64,000 bases of DNA from Naematelia aurantialba. Its lineage: Eukaryota > Basidiomycota > Tremellomycetes > Tremellales > Naemateliaceae. Numbering within the stretch: position 1 is the stretch's first letter; each line of letters begins with the position of its first letter. Below, piece by piece: positions 30,688-41,823 of the stretch. The notes below the pieces were generated by a model, which was given only the letters and a program-made list of their open reading frames with translations, did no database searches and was not told the DNA's origin. The DNA lies in contig JAKFAO010000012.1 of assembly GCA_021527695.1 (NCBI GenBank), positions 620,001-684,000 of the forward strand, given 5' to 3'. The position numbers were made by a program, and so were the translations under genes.

Positions 30688-32626
30688 TCATAATTCGTCC
30701 TTGCGACTAAGTATTGACGGATGCTCAAAGACTTCCAGCAGTTCTAGCCATCTCAGCAAGAGTGCAGCATACCGGATTTCCCAGACGACTCACTTTGTCT
30801 AGATGATTCCGATACCTCTATTGGCAGAACAACAGAGTACTCGATGTACATGTCCCCTTGGAGCACGTCACCATATGCTGGCATCTGCGAAGTCATCAGC
30901 GCCGGGTATAGTGTCCATCTCATGCAGCGGCACTCACGCCTTCTCCTTCGATCACTTCGACCTCTCCTGGCTGAGTCGTTCCCTTGCGCGAAAGGTTGAT
31001 GGTTCGACCGTCGAGGTGTCGTAGAATGCGCTCGAAACCCAGCAATGCCTGTGAAGTCAGCTAGTCCGCTTTGATGTTCCATTTTAATGACTGCTTTGAG
31101 TGATCGAGAAGAATCAATTTGAATGATCGGCTTGATTATTTGACTTGTAGGTGAGATTCGTCGACGCACCTCTGCTACGCTGAGTGTCACTCTCCCAATG
31201 ATTCCAGACTCCTTTCGCGCCCAAGTAGTTTGACCCTCCAGCCTCCGACTGCGCACACGAACAATCACGTCCCCCGCTTCCCACTCTACACTCTCATCCG
31301 CCTCGCCATGGAAGATCTCCTCGAATCCCTCGGGCGCGCCTGCAGGAATATGCACGGCCAACGTATGTTGGGTTTCGAGGAGTTTGGTGCCGTCACATGT
31401 GGGACACCGTCGAGCTATAATTTTCCCCTTGCCGCCGCAGTGGTTGCATCTGCCCAACAGTCGTGAGTATAAGCACCATCATACACAAGCCCATGCACGG
31501 CGTCGTGCATGACGCCGTGCACATTGAGAAGGCTTGCTTAGACTCACGTCATTTGGACATTGGTGAACATGCCTGGGAAGACCTGGTGGCGCTGCACGAC
31601 AACACCCTGCCCGCCACACTGGTTGCAGTCGTGGATGTCGGCGTCCGAGTGCGCGCCAGACCCATGGCAGTGTGTGCAGATGACTTTGCGAGGTATTTGG
31701 AACTGCCTCGTCAGCGTCCGTCCGTATGAACCGTTTGTGACATTCGCCATAGCTAGCGGGTCGGTGGGGTGCAGGGCATAGATGTGTAAGGTGTGCACGC
31801 TGTACAGAGCAGACAAGGCGTAGAATGCACCAGGTGTGCACGGTGTGCAAGATGTGCAGGATGACAGGATGTGTAGGGAGGGTAAGGTTCGTAGGTGTGC
31901 TGGGTGGGAGCACGTCTAACCCACCTCAACAGTACGGCCCGTGTACATATCCGCCAGCTCGACCTCGAGATTCGTGAGCATGCTCGGCCCGCGCTGCTCC
32001 TGCTGTCCACCGCCAAAGAACCTCGAGAAGATATCGTTAGGATTCCGACCCCCGTGCTGTTTCTGCGCTTCGTGCTGCTTGATACCCTCCTCCCCATGTC
32101 TGTCGTATATCGTTCGTGTCTGCTCGCATCAGCACCACGCCAGACAGCACCAGCATGTCACGCGACACAGCGTAAAGAGAGGAACCGGATAGAGACGTGG
32201 CGTACCTCAGAATCAGAGAGCACCTCGTATGCTGTTCCCAGTCAGTATGGATTTGACGATCGAAACACATCGGCGGCTGGTGGACGCACCTCGGGACACC
32301 TCGATGAACTTTTCATGTGCGCTCTCGTCGGGGTTGATATCTGGGTGCAGCTTCTTGGACAGTTTCTGAGAATCATAGCGCATCAGTACACGCCAATCTA
32401 CTAAGGTGCATGTCCAAGCTGACCCGGTACGCCTTCTTGATGTCCACATCAGTCGCGTCTTTCTTGACTGCACGATCGTTAGCACCACGACACCACGACA
32501 CCACGACACCACGACGAAGAAACGAGAAATAGACGTACCGCCCAGAACGGCATAGAACGACTGAGCAGCGAGACAGCCCGACAACAGACACAGCGAGACG
32601 ACCCATAGTAGAGTCGCTGGCAGCAT
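30688..32626 (-). CDS. ER-lumenal type I DnaJ co-chaperone (SCJ1/ERdj3-like) ending in KDEL
   Basis: The protein stimulates BiP ATPase during folding in the ER. A signal peptide (MLPATLLWVVSLCLLSGCLA) precedes the J domain, split over several exons (DVDIKKAYR, KLHPDINPDESAHEKF, YDRHGEEGIKQ). A Gly/Phe stretch, NPNDIFSRFFGGG, follows. The zinc region has four CxxC motifs: CTHCHGSG, CNQCGGQG, CNHCGGKG and CPTCDGTK. The substrate-binding C-terminus includes VHIPAGAPEGFEEIFHGEAD. The last exon is separate. A 50-nt intron (30793-30744) joins SESSRQK to LLEVFEHPSILSRKDEL and a stop at 30688. Reading through the intron instead would give a false end and lose the KDEL retrieval signal. This confirms ER residence. 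Confidence 0.92.
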
Positions 32627-32900
32627 GCTCGACTGAACGCTGCTGGTACTGCTGTGGTCGAGAAGACGACCAGCAGCGAGGTGCTGAAATCGCGCTGGAA
32701 CACGGGTGATTCTCGGGGAAATAGCAGCATCACCACCCATCGCATGACAACAGTCATACTCTACGCCGCTCCCGCTGTCTTTCTGTGTACAAGCTCTACT
32801 TGCATTGTACAAGAGCGACTGGAGAGGCTATAGTATGTGATCGCATCGTCTGGTGTGTAATTCATACGCATACGACCATTGTCAGACACTTCGATACGAT

Positions 32901-35207
32901 ATGCCGATCGCTACGACCCTGCCCGGGGGTGCCGAACGGAGGCGGCATGAATTCGACGAATACCTACCGTACACCGAGCGCATCCAGGCAGATCTCAGAG
33001 AAGATGCAGACGAGCTCCGAGCGCAGGAGGGATGGGACCAGGACACTGCTCAAGGGGTAAACCAGTGGATCGAGGACAAGGGGAATGTCTGGAGAGCCCT
33101 CAGGGTATTTCAACTTGGATACTGTTACAGGACTGGAGCTGACGATGTGCAGAGGAACCGGTACGATCCCGACAAGACACACTCGTTCCTTCTCGCTGCA
33201 CTCGGACAGCGAGTGAACCTCTCGCTACACGCGCCGATCCCGTCGTTCCCGCCGTACTCGGACTCGTCGCTGTTCTACATCCTCCCTCTACCGACATACG
33301 TCGACCGCCAGAACCGGCCCGTCGCAGTCCTCTCGCTGCGAGACGTGGCGCGTGACGAGAACGGGGGACTGACGGACATGAAAGACTGGACATGGTGGGC
33401 TTTGGAGATGGTTCGGCGGATGCTCGTCGACTGGTGGATCAAAGGAGCCTGGGATGTCGCCGGCAGCGGCAGGGCGAAACCAACTCGGCCAAGGGGGTAC
33501 GGCGGCGAGGGCTGTCTCTTACTGGTAGATGCCGCGGGCGCGAGTTATCGCAATCTCGAGGTGGAGATGCTCCCGACGCTACTCTCCGTAGGACACAACA
33601 ATTTCCCCGGCATCTTTGAGAGCGTGTTCGTCGTCAATGCCGGTTGGACGCATCGCAGTATGTGGACAGTCGTCAAGCGGGTCTTGCCAAGATCTGCGCT
33701 GGAAAAGGTCAATTTCCTCGATACGAAGGAGAGTTTGGAAACGGTGTTTGAACCGGACCGTCTACCCAAGAGTGCGTTTCTTCGCTATGATCTTCGGCAG
33801 TACCAGCTCGCATGACTACACTGACACTTCGCAGTGTTCGGTGGCGACGCGGACTTCCTGTTCGAGGAATCGCAGAATCTCTTTCTCCGGCGATATCAAC
33901 ATCGTGGTCTTTGTGCTGCTCAACCGGATTCACACGCACTCTCACGAGCTACATCTTGCTCGTCCATCGCCGATATATATCAGACCGCTCGGAACACGCC
34001 CGCGACATCCCGCCCGACCAGCCGGAGGTCCAGTATATCTGGAGGTCCTGGTCTGGGCCCCTTTGGAGCGGCACTTCGCATGACCAGGAGCCATGATCGG
34101 ACAATGCCAGCCCTTACCACCACACCAGTTACAAAGACCACGCAGCTTCCGGTGACTCGGGGGCAAAGCGAGACTACGCCAGATGCGCTTGCCGCCGAGG
34201 AAAGTGCCAGCTCTGCGTCTGACTACACCGAGCCGTCAGAAACACCACACTCTCGGATGGGCAATCTATCGGAGACCAGGCAGAATCCGATACAACGGAT
34301 CAAATCTCTCACCGACTTCCACCTATACCTTTCCCCATCCCGCTTGGCACATATTGACCTGCTATCAGACTCGTCTGACGACGAGGGCCCGCCAAAAGTC
34401 TCCGTTCGCCGCCCTCTGCGACCGGCACCGACCGATGGTCTTTCGCTGGCGGAAAGGCGTGCTCGGCCACAGTTGCGTTTGTTGGGCGCTTTGGATGGTC
34501 CGCAAGCCCAGCAGTCTGTGAGGACGTACTCTGATCGATTACAAGCCCACCACGCGAGGGTGTTGGAGCAGTATCGGGGGAAGACGCCACTTGCCCACTC
34601 CCTCCTGGCCGAAGCCCCGTCTCCGAGAGTACCTGACAACGTGGAGTTTGAGCATCAGGAAAACATGATCGAAGATCACACGACCTCGCCGCCATCGCTT
34701 GTCGACACGGCGGCGTCGCATTTGGAGATACCGAGGTCACCTGGAGAAGCCGAGGAAGAGCCAAATCAGCCTGTATCTGCTTTCTCACGCGACAGCAACC
34801 CGTGGTTCGGCTACCCTGCGGTCCGCTCGTCCTCGGGCCATCTGGAACCGCGGTACCATCGGCGTCGCAAGCGGGATCTAGCGAAGACCCTCCTGTTCCT
34901 GTTCATGCTCCGTATTCAGTCGTGGCGAGATTGGTTCGAGCGCGTGTTCGGGCTCAACCGCCTCGGTTCCTGGAGAGCGAGGAGCACCCACGTCCTGCCC
35001 CGTAACCCTACGGAAGGGCTCATGCAGAGCAAGGGGAGCTTAAAGCGCTCAAGCACAGAGTTGGCGCACGGTGGAATCAGGGAGAAGGACTGGATATGGA
35101 TGGCGATTGGGTTTCTGTTGCTACGGGGCACTTGGACAAGGGCGCTGAGTGCACCGCTTGAAGCGCTGGGTTTGGAGAATGTCAGTCATCTGCTGGGGCT
35201 GGTATAG
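32901..35207 (+). CDS. CRAL-TRIO (Sec14-like) protein with long tail and C-terminal hydrophobic anchor
   Basis: Two exons (32901-33771 and 33835-35207, joined in phase 1) give 747 residues. The first part has a CRAL-TRIO N-type helical start, then the lipid-binding core: FYILPLPTYVDRQNRPVAVL, GCLLLVDAAGASYRNLEVEM, LPTLLSVGHNNFPGIFESVF and VVKRVLPRSALEKVNFLD. These match Sec14-type phospholipid-transfer domains. After about residue 300 comes a Ser/Thr/Pro-rich, probably disordered tail with TDFHLYLSPSRLAHIDLLSD and an acidic stretch. A basic segment (RYHRRRKRDLAKTLLFLFML) follows, with a final hydrophobic helix (DWIWMAIGFLLLRGTW). It could work at a membrane contact site. The ATG at 32901 is preferred; 32853 is in frame. 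Confidence 0.8.
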
Positions 35208-35938
35208 CCGTTGTAATGGCCACTTTGAGGTTGTTGTAGCTGGGAGGCTTGTTGTAGCGGGACATGCATTCTGCTCTCTACCCACGGCCGTGCGACCTCA
35301 CGAGTCGTGGTCACGGATTGAGAGTGCCCGGGCTACTGCACCTATAGGAGTGCACGTCGGGGACACCCAGGACACACATAGGATGCATCTGTTTCAAGCA
35401 CCCGAGCGTTGCCAGCCCCAGCGTCGCGTCTCGCGTTTGTTCTAAATCGGTGTCGTTGCCCTTGCGAAGACCGGGATCCACCCCCAGCGCTGCGAATGCG
35501 AGGCGGGTCGATCAGCCTTCGCTTTGGCTAGGCTCTATCCTCCCTTCCTTGGCCTTGACATATAAAGAAAGGCTCATTTTACTGTGCGGCAGTGGCCTTC
35601 TAGAACTTTCTCGCCCAATGCGCCGCTATGATATACTCTTGGGCAAGAGGAGCTAGGCTTGCTGGGTATCGGCAGCAACCCACAGCCAGCCTGGATCGGG
35701 CGATCCGCCAGGAGCTTCGATCGTAGATCGCTACTTTCGCTACTCGTTTAGCGTAGCCTTCGGGGCGGTGAGTGTCCTTCGGCCGTTCAGAAGTGCTTCT
35801 GCAGCTCCCTTGTTTCTGCTCTTGGATCCCTCGAGGCCCTTCGCCGGTTTCAAGGGTCCATGAAGCCCAAACCAACATAAATCGACGTGTCCCTACCTTC
35901 AGGAGGCATCCCACGCCAAGAGAAACGACAACAACGAC
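35208..35938. other. Intergenic stretch without a gene
   Basis: About 0.7 kb. It contains a TATAAA at 35561-35566 and a short palindromic AGATCG/CGATC cluster near 35715-35735, but no supported coding sequence. Confidence 0.5.
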
Positions 35939-36946
35939 ATGCCGCTGTTATCCAGTGTTATGTATGCGCTCTTTCCGTACGCTCCGCGCACGGGACATCA
36001 GAGACGAACGACTCTAGATATCCCTAGTGCACCCTATACCGGTGATTCTCTCGCGCATACTACGCAGAGACGCATCGCTCGCCCGGGTGGACCGACGCAC
36101 AACCGAGTCGAAGTTTACAGCCGCACAGGCGCCAAGTGCCAATCCAGTATCCAGCAGCCAACCCCCAGCCGCGGTGCAGCCGTGCGTCCCTCTGTGATCC
36201 TCGTCAGGTTCCCGGACTCGTATTACGACTACGAGGCCTCCCCGACAGACACACAAGGTCACAGCACGCACATGACGCATCGGACGGCTGGGGAACGCGT
36301 GTGCTGGCTCGGTTCAGAGCCCCTTCAGCATTACAACTCGTTTCAGTTCTTCGACATGTGGCTCACAACAGAGATATCGAGCCAACTAGATAGGACAGGT
36401 TCCGTGGACTGGAAGCAACTACATCGGCAAGCCAGGTCGATGTGGCGCAAATTCCACCCGCCTGCCAAGCTCGTCTCGACGATCAAGTACAGCGTCCTGG
36501 AGCTTGTCAACGACCCCGATACCTGCTGGTCCAAATACCTCCTGGGTCCAGATGACCGTCGAGCGATGGAGAACGCTTTGATATTGGAGCGGAAACGTCT
36601 AGGATTCACTCCCCCGCCCGTGATGCGGGTCCTGCCTGACTACGTCCGCTCCGACGGACTGGGCACACCTACGTCCATCACGTCGGATCGATCAGCTGTC
36701 GCTCACGACCCCACTGATGAGACCAATTCGATACCCTTCCCAACTCTTCCAGCTGTACGACGGACGATTGACTCTACCGAGTCATTCTTCCCCCCTGACA
36801 TTATTTCATGGCGTAGAGGTTATCGGGGGCCATGCATCGAGAAGGCATCACATGCATCAGATGAGGAGGACCTGCAAGATCCACGGTTTGAGCATTCGAA
36901 GAGGGCTGTGCGGAGACGTTTCATAAGATCGAACGACCTGTATTGA
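35939..36946 (+). CDS. Intronless orphan protein A (335 aa)
   Basis: A single uninterrupted frame, unusual in this intron-rich window. The first 90 residues are Ser/Thr/Arg-rich and look disordered. The middle has HYNSFQFFDMWLTTEISSQL, WKQLHRQARSMWRKFHPPAK, YSVLELVNDPDTCWSKYLLG and PDDRRAMENALILERKR, which read as a helical, folded domain. The C-terminus is basic and Ser-rich (SKRAVRRRFIRSND). There is no signal peptide or membrane span. I do not recognise a family. The next gene downstream has a similar layout: disordered N-terminus, then a helical domain opening with a Trp-rich segment and followed by a central IW or MW pair. The two may be distant paralogs. Confidence 0.6.
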   Translation: MPLLSSVMYALFPYAPRTGHQRRTTLDIPSAPYTGDSLAHTTQRRIARPGGPTHNRVEVYSRTGAKCQSSIQQPTPSRGAAVRPSVILVRFPDSYYDYEASPTDTQGHSTHMTHRTAGERVCWLGSEPLQHYNSFQFFDMWLTTEISSQLDRTGSVDWKQLHRQARSMWRKFHPPAKLVSTIKYSVLELVNDPDTCWSKYLLGPDDRRAMENALILERKRLGFTPPPVMRVLPDYVRSDGLGTPTSITSDRSAVAHDPTDETNSIPFPTLPAVRRTIDSTESFFPPDIISWRRGYRGPCIEKASHASDEEDLQDPRFEHSKRAVRRRFIRSNDLY

Positions 36947-37504
36947 CTGCAGACTTGGCGGGGATAGGTTTGTAATGCCTCGTATTGAAAACTGATTGTC
37001 ACCAACTTATGAAAGATGTGTAGGATATGTACAGTGTGGCTAACGAGCCGACCAACAGCACCCTGTGCACAGTGAGAGCTTTCAGCAGTTCCACGACTCA
37101 TGACCCTAGAGCTGCAGGCTCAAACGGCCACTCGACGTCCACATTGCAACTCTAATGAAGCAATTGGGATGAGTGGCAAAACGCCTTCTCTCTCGCATCT
37201 TCTTAAGGAGTGCCGTCTCCTGCGCATATCCGAGCACTCCCCGAAAGAAGGCAGTGTTTTGTGAATCTTGGTTGAGAGGCAGGCCAATTCTCCGCCAGTC
37301 TTCGCAACGACCTGGGTCGTTGGTGTTTCGGGAAGTGAGAACAAAGGGGCATGACGTTGAGCCAGCGCTCATACCTCCTTGGTGTCTTCGTACAGCCTTA
37401 TAATACCCCGCTTCCCTCGTAGGTCTGAGCACGTTCCAGTAGATCTCTGCCCGGCTCGGTCTATTCATTCGCATTGTCAAGGTCTCGAGAAGGATCTTAT
37501 CCAG

Positions 37505-38599
37505 ATGGCCCGACGGAGAGAGCCGACGAACTCAACGCGGACAGGGACGCCGACCCCTGCTCCCTCTCGCAGTAACTCTTGGGATTTCTTCCGTGATTTG
37601 GCCAGCGAAACCATGCATGCACCACCCCATCAAGTACCAGATTATTCAAGCTTGGGTGTGCGGGCTCCCGGAATGGCCGGTCCTGCCGCCAAACAACAGG
37701 CGGGGGTCACCACCGCACGCGCTGCCAATAGCGCTGGGTCGTCTCTGGTAAGACCCCGCTGCATGAGTGGCGACAGGGAGCGCATCGTTTGGACGACACG
37801 AACCTGCGAAACTGATAGGTACTTACTGGGAGGCGCCAACCAAGGGGACCAAGATGACCCGTTCTACGTACCGGACCTCACGACTAGGCAGAGCGGCTTC
37901 TCTGCCAGACGTAGACACCCCCTGGAAACCCGTCCGTCCGGGGCGCCCACGTCACAGGGAACAACAAATTCACCACGAAGCCTGCTCATTGGGGAAGCAT
38001 ATCTGGGCAAACCCACAACGAGATCGGACGGAGCGCTTGTGTTCCAGGCCGAGGACAGAGTATACTACATGATCTCGTCGGGCTGTGAACCGGGTCTGCT
38101 TGGAAGTCATAAACGATGGGCTGATATCGTGTTGGACCTGACCAACCCAGCATTTGGGCAGAACCGTAAACTGCTTGCCGCTACCATACAGGAAATCTGG
38201 AACGCCGACAGTCTGCCAGTCTCATTGGATATCCATTTGGATCACTCGACCAATGTGATTCGCCACTGGGCCCCCGAAAACTTACTCAGATTGACAGACC
38301 AGCAGTTTGATCAGATCGAGGACCTGATGGTTCGTCTTGATGGGTTGAAGTCTCTGGACGAGACATTCCGCGATCCTTTCCCCTCAAACGTGATGGTGTT
38401 GGTTCCCAAACAGGACGAGAGAGGTCGAGTCACGCGCGACTACTCAACACGGTGCACAAGTGAAAATTGGGACGAAGCTCCGTCTTTGACTCGGATCACT
38501 GAAAGTATCGCGTCTGGTAGCAGTGTGCGTGCTCCAAATCGCGCTCGGCAGTCCATAGAGAGAATGTCTCGGGTTTTGGACGGCTATCTGTATGTTTAA
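37505..38599 (+). CDS. Intronless orphan protein B (about 364 aa)
   Basis: A single uninterrupted frame. An upstream in-frame ATG at 37379 exists, but a TATAAT at 37399-37404 lies about 105 nt before the ATG at 37505, so that start (MARRREPTNSTRTGTPTP) is preferred. The first 150 residues are disordered. The folded part has RVYYMISSGCEPGLLGSHKR, WADIVLDLTNP, LAATIQEIWNADSLP, VIRHWAPENLLRLTDQQFDQ and LMVRLDGLKSLDETF. It ends RVLDGYLYV. No family is recognised. It resembles the preceding gene in size, lack of introns and order of segments (W-x-I...IxxxW...W...L), but I cannot align them reliably by eye. Confidence 0.6.
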   Translation: MARRREPTNSTRTGTPTPAPSRSNSWDFFRDLASETMHAPPHQVPDYSSLGVRAPGMAGPAAKQQAGVTTARAANSAGSSLVRPRCMSGDRERIVWTTRTCETDRYLLGGANQGDQDDPFYVPDLTTRQSGFSARRRHPLETRPSGAPTSQGTTNSPRSLLIGEAYLGKPTTRSDGALVFQAEDRVYYMISSGCEPGLLGSHKRWADIVLDLTNPAFGQNRKLLAATIQEIWNADSLPVSLDIHLDHSTNVIRHWAPENLLRLTDQQFDQIEDLMVRLDGLKSLDETFRDPFPSNVMVLVPKQDERGRVTRDYSTRCTSENWDEAPSLTRITESIASGSSVRAPNRARQSIERMSRVLDGYLYV

Positions 38600-38907
38600 T
38601 AAATGCGAGGTAGGTTTCTCCTGGTATTACCATGCGAAGAAATGGTATGGAATCGGATGAAGCACGGGCACTGCAACCAATGGCGAGATACTTTATGTAT
38701 CCAGAGTATTATGCATCGAGTGTCGAGATCAAAGCCCTTTCAAACGAGACCTAAGCCTCTCTCATTGCCACCACTCAGTCCGTGCGTAAGATAGATCACG
38801 TGACGAAAACAAGGATTTCGAGCGTTTGATCTGTCTCTTTCCCCTTTCAACCCGTTCGTTTGCTTCTTGCTTTTGGCCGACCGCAGCTCGAGGCAAAAGG
38901 GCTGAGC

Positions 38908-41203
38908 ATGGCGCGAGATCGAGAGCGCACACCAAGCGCTACAGTACAGGCAGCCAAGCGTGCCCGAACAGACGCGTCGAGCAGCAAACACATCACGCTC
39001 CCGACTGACACCGAGCTCGCAGCGCACCGCGAGCGATATGCCAAAGCTACGCCATACAAATACGCTGCTATCGGTGGGCTGCTGAGCGATGAGCTTGTGA
39101 GTTTGTGCGACTTTTATTTGTATCAGCTGCTAAGTGTGGGAGCTTGAAGGGGTTGTCGAGGAATCTAGGACTTATGGAGTCAGAGGGGAAGAGGGAAGCC
39201 TACCTGGCTGGGGATGGGAGCAAAAGGAGACGGACATATACAAGGTAGGGTGCTATGCTCGACGCGGAAGTTAACTGACATTTCCTGATAGATCCAGCAG
39301 ACCCCTGATCTATCCTCGCTCGACCCAGAACACCTGCCGGATGAGACACTGGCGTCCCTACCTCAACTCACCAAGCTGAAAGATGCTCTGTATTCTCAAG
39401 AGTTCCGCAGCTTTGTGCGAGAGGTCACTGGATGTGGGCCTCTGTCGGGAATAAAGACGGACGGGTCTGTAGGACTCTACACTCAGGGGTGAGTGTCTAA
39501 AATTTGAGCCGCCGTCCACCGACTGATCTCTCAGATCACATCTCTTGCTGCACGACGATTCGATCTCTACCCGCCTCATCTCGTACATCCTGTATCTGCC
39601 CAACTCTCCAGTGGACGCACCATCAACTTCCGCTACATCTTTGGCTCCCTCGGCCAGCGGCTCGTTCCTGAAAGGCTGGAATGCTGCGTGGGGCGGCTCG
39701 TTGGAGCTGTATCCAGTCGAGAATGGAGAGGAGGTCGGGCTGCCGGGTGTGAAACGGTCCGGCAAGGTGGATGTCAAGTGGGGTCAAATCGTCTTCTTTG
39801 AGGTCCGTCGTCAGCCAAGTGGGGAAGGCAGAAGCTGACTCGTACCTCCAGGTCCGACCTGGTCGGAGCTACCATTCGGTCGAGGAGGTCATTGTCGGAG
39901 ACGGACGCCAACGGTTAAGCATCAACGGCTGGTGCGTCACCTGTAGTTGGTTCATTGCTTTGCTAATTTGACCAGGTTCCACAAGCCTGTAGAGGGTGAA
40001 CTCGGCTACCAGCCAATAGATGCAGAAAAGGCAAAGGAAGATCTCAGCTCGTTGGCTCAGATTGTATGTGCAGGACATGTCATTGATCCCAGTACTAAAG
40101 AGGCGCAGACGTCGGCTCCGTCTGTCCCCTTCACGCCTTACGAGGCAGAACCACCAGCTGGCCTCACTCCCTCGCATATCTCCGTCCTCGCTCCATTCCT
40201 CGCTCCTTCGTACCTCACGCCGGCGACGCTCGAGAAACTGTCTGGCCAATTTGTCGAGGCTTCCGAAATCGTTCTCCACAACTTCCTGCACCCTGATCTC
40301 GCTCAAAAGCTCAAATCCGAGACGCAGGCTGCGGATGCGACCGATTACCCTGAACGCAGTATCATGTCTGCTCAGGAAACTGGTGAGGGTGACGGTTGGC
40401 ACATTGCTGGCCCCACCTCGAAGCACCGGTACCTTGCACTCCAATCGTCAACGTCCAGGACTCCTGTCCTAGAGTCGATCCTCAACACTCTACTCCCATC
40501 AGAAGCATTCCGTGCTTGGTTGTCCGTTGTCTCGTCCCTTGCGCCCACAGCTCGTCGGACAGAAGCACGACGGTTCCGGCGCGGCCTCGACTACACCCTC
40601 GCTGCGGGCGAAGAGCGCTCTGGAGATGCGCGACTGGACGTCTGGCTCGGTGCGACCTGGTGGGCCGATGTACAGCCCGGCTCGGACGAGGATGATGCGC
40701 TGGCCGAACACGGTGGTTGGGACGCATACATTGCTGCTCCAGATGACGACGAAGACCCCGCGGTGTTTCAGAGCGCGCTGGCCAAGAAGGGACCTAAACC
40801 CGAACACGAGTCTGCGCAGAACGGGAACGGCCGCTCGAAACAGGAGAACGGGGCAGCTGTCCCCGCGAAGGAGACGGAGAATGAGGCAGCTCTTACTGAA
40901 GAAACCAGCGGTTCAAAGACAGCGGGTCCGTCGATCAGTATGAACGGGACGGAGCTCGAGTTCGATCCGGATCAGTTCAGCCCGTCAGACTTCGACACCG
41001 ACTCGGAAGCGGGCGACGAGGACGACGGACCCCTGCTCATGCAGGCAGCATCATTCAACAAGCTGTTACTCGTCTTGCGGGATCCCGGAGTGATGCGCTT
41101 CGTCAAGTATCTCTCGGCGGGTGCAGAGGGTAGTCGGTGGGACGTCGGTGGCGAATGGGAGGTGGGCGTAATGGAGGAGGATGACGAGGCTGCGGAGGAT
41201 TGA
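38908..41203 (+). CDS. Prolyl dihydroxylase TPA1/OFD1 (2-oxoglutarate Fe(II) oxygenase)
   Basis: Members hydroxylate a proline of ribosomal protein uS12; in fission yeast Ofd1 also controls Sre1/SREBP stability by oxygen. Exon 1 starts MARDRERTPSATVQAAKRAR, a likely nuclear signal, and ends GGLLSDEL. The next exons give LEGVVEESRTYG, WGWEQKETDIYK, QTPDLSSLDP and LPQLTKLKDALYSQEFRSFV. The iron ligands are in SHLLLHDD (H-x-D), and RPGRSYHSVEEV holds the distal His. WNAAWGGSLELYP and INGWFH are also typical. The second half is the degenerate oxygenase domain, with LAPFLAPSYLTPATLEKLS and RRFRRGLDYTLA. An acidic insert lies before FNKLLLVLRDPGVMRFVKYL. It is complete. Confidence 0.92.
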
Positions 41204-41823
41204 GAGGGATCCTATGCAATCCCGTCATGGCATGCTAGGCTGGCGGGTTTTATGGCGACTCGGATCTGTACCCTACATACAAGCTTTCGGCATTTTATGC
41301 ACCACTGTGCTCAGCCAACCCCGACCCTCAGCCCAAGTCGGAGGACTTTTCGACCAGCGAGATCAACGTGCACTCTGAACGAATCCCATCCAACAGCCAG
41401 TGGTCAGCCCTGACTGCAAGTCCTCCAAGTCTTCACAGCTTTACGCTGCAGTTGCCGTCGTCCGTGTTCTGCACGTACGTCACGTACCTACCCTTCTTGT
41501 TCTTGTGACGGTGGCAAAGTCGTTTCTTGTTGTTATCCTTTGACGTGCTCCCAGCGCGAGACGAGCAAACGCGCAAGAGAACATTTGCACCTTTCTCACC
41601 CGCCGCGGTCCTTTGACCACCGCCGACGATGTTCCACAGCGTCAGCGCCTACTCATCGACCAGCTCCCCGCCAGCGACAGCGTACAAAAGCTTCGTCTTG
41701 CTCCACCCTGGTCGTCCAGTGGCGCCAAGTGACCCAAAGCGCTGAATTCGAGACCGACCGACCAACAGATACCAAGAGAGCGAGCAGATTCAGTGAACAG
41801 TGCCAGTGCCCAGCGACAGCAAG

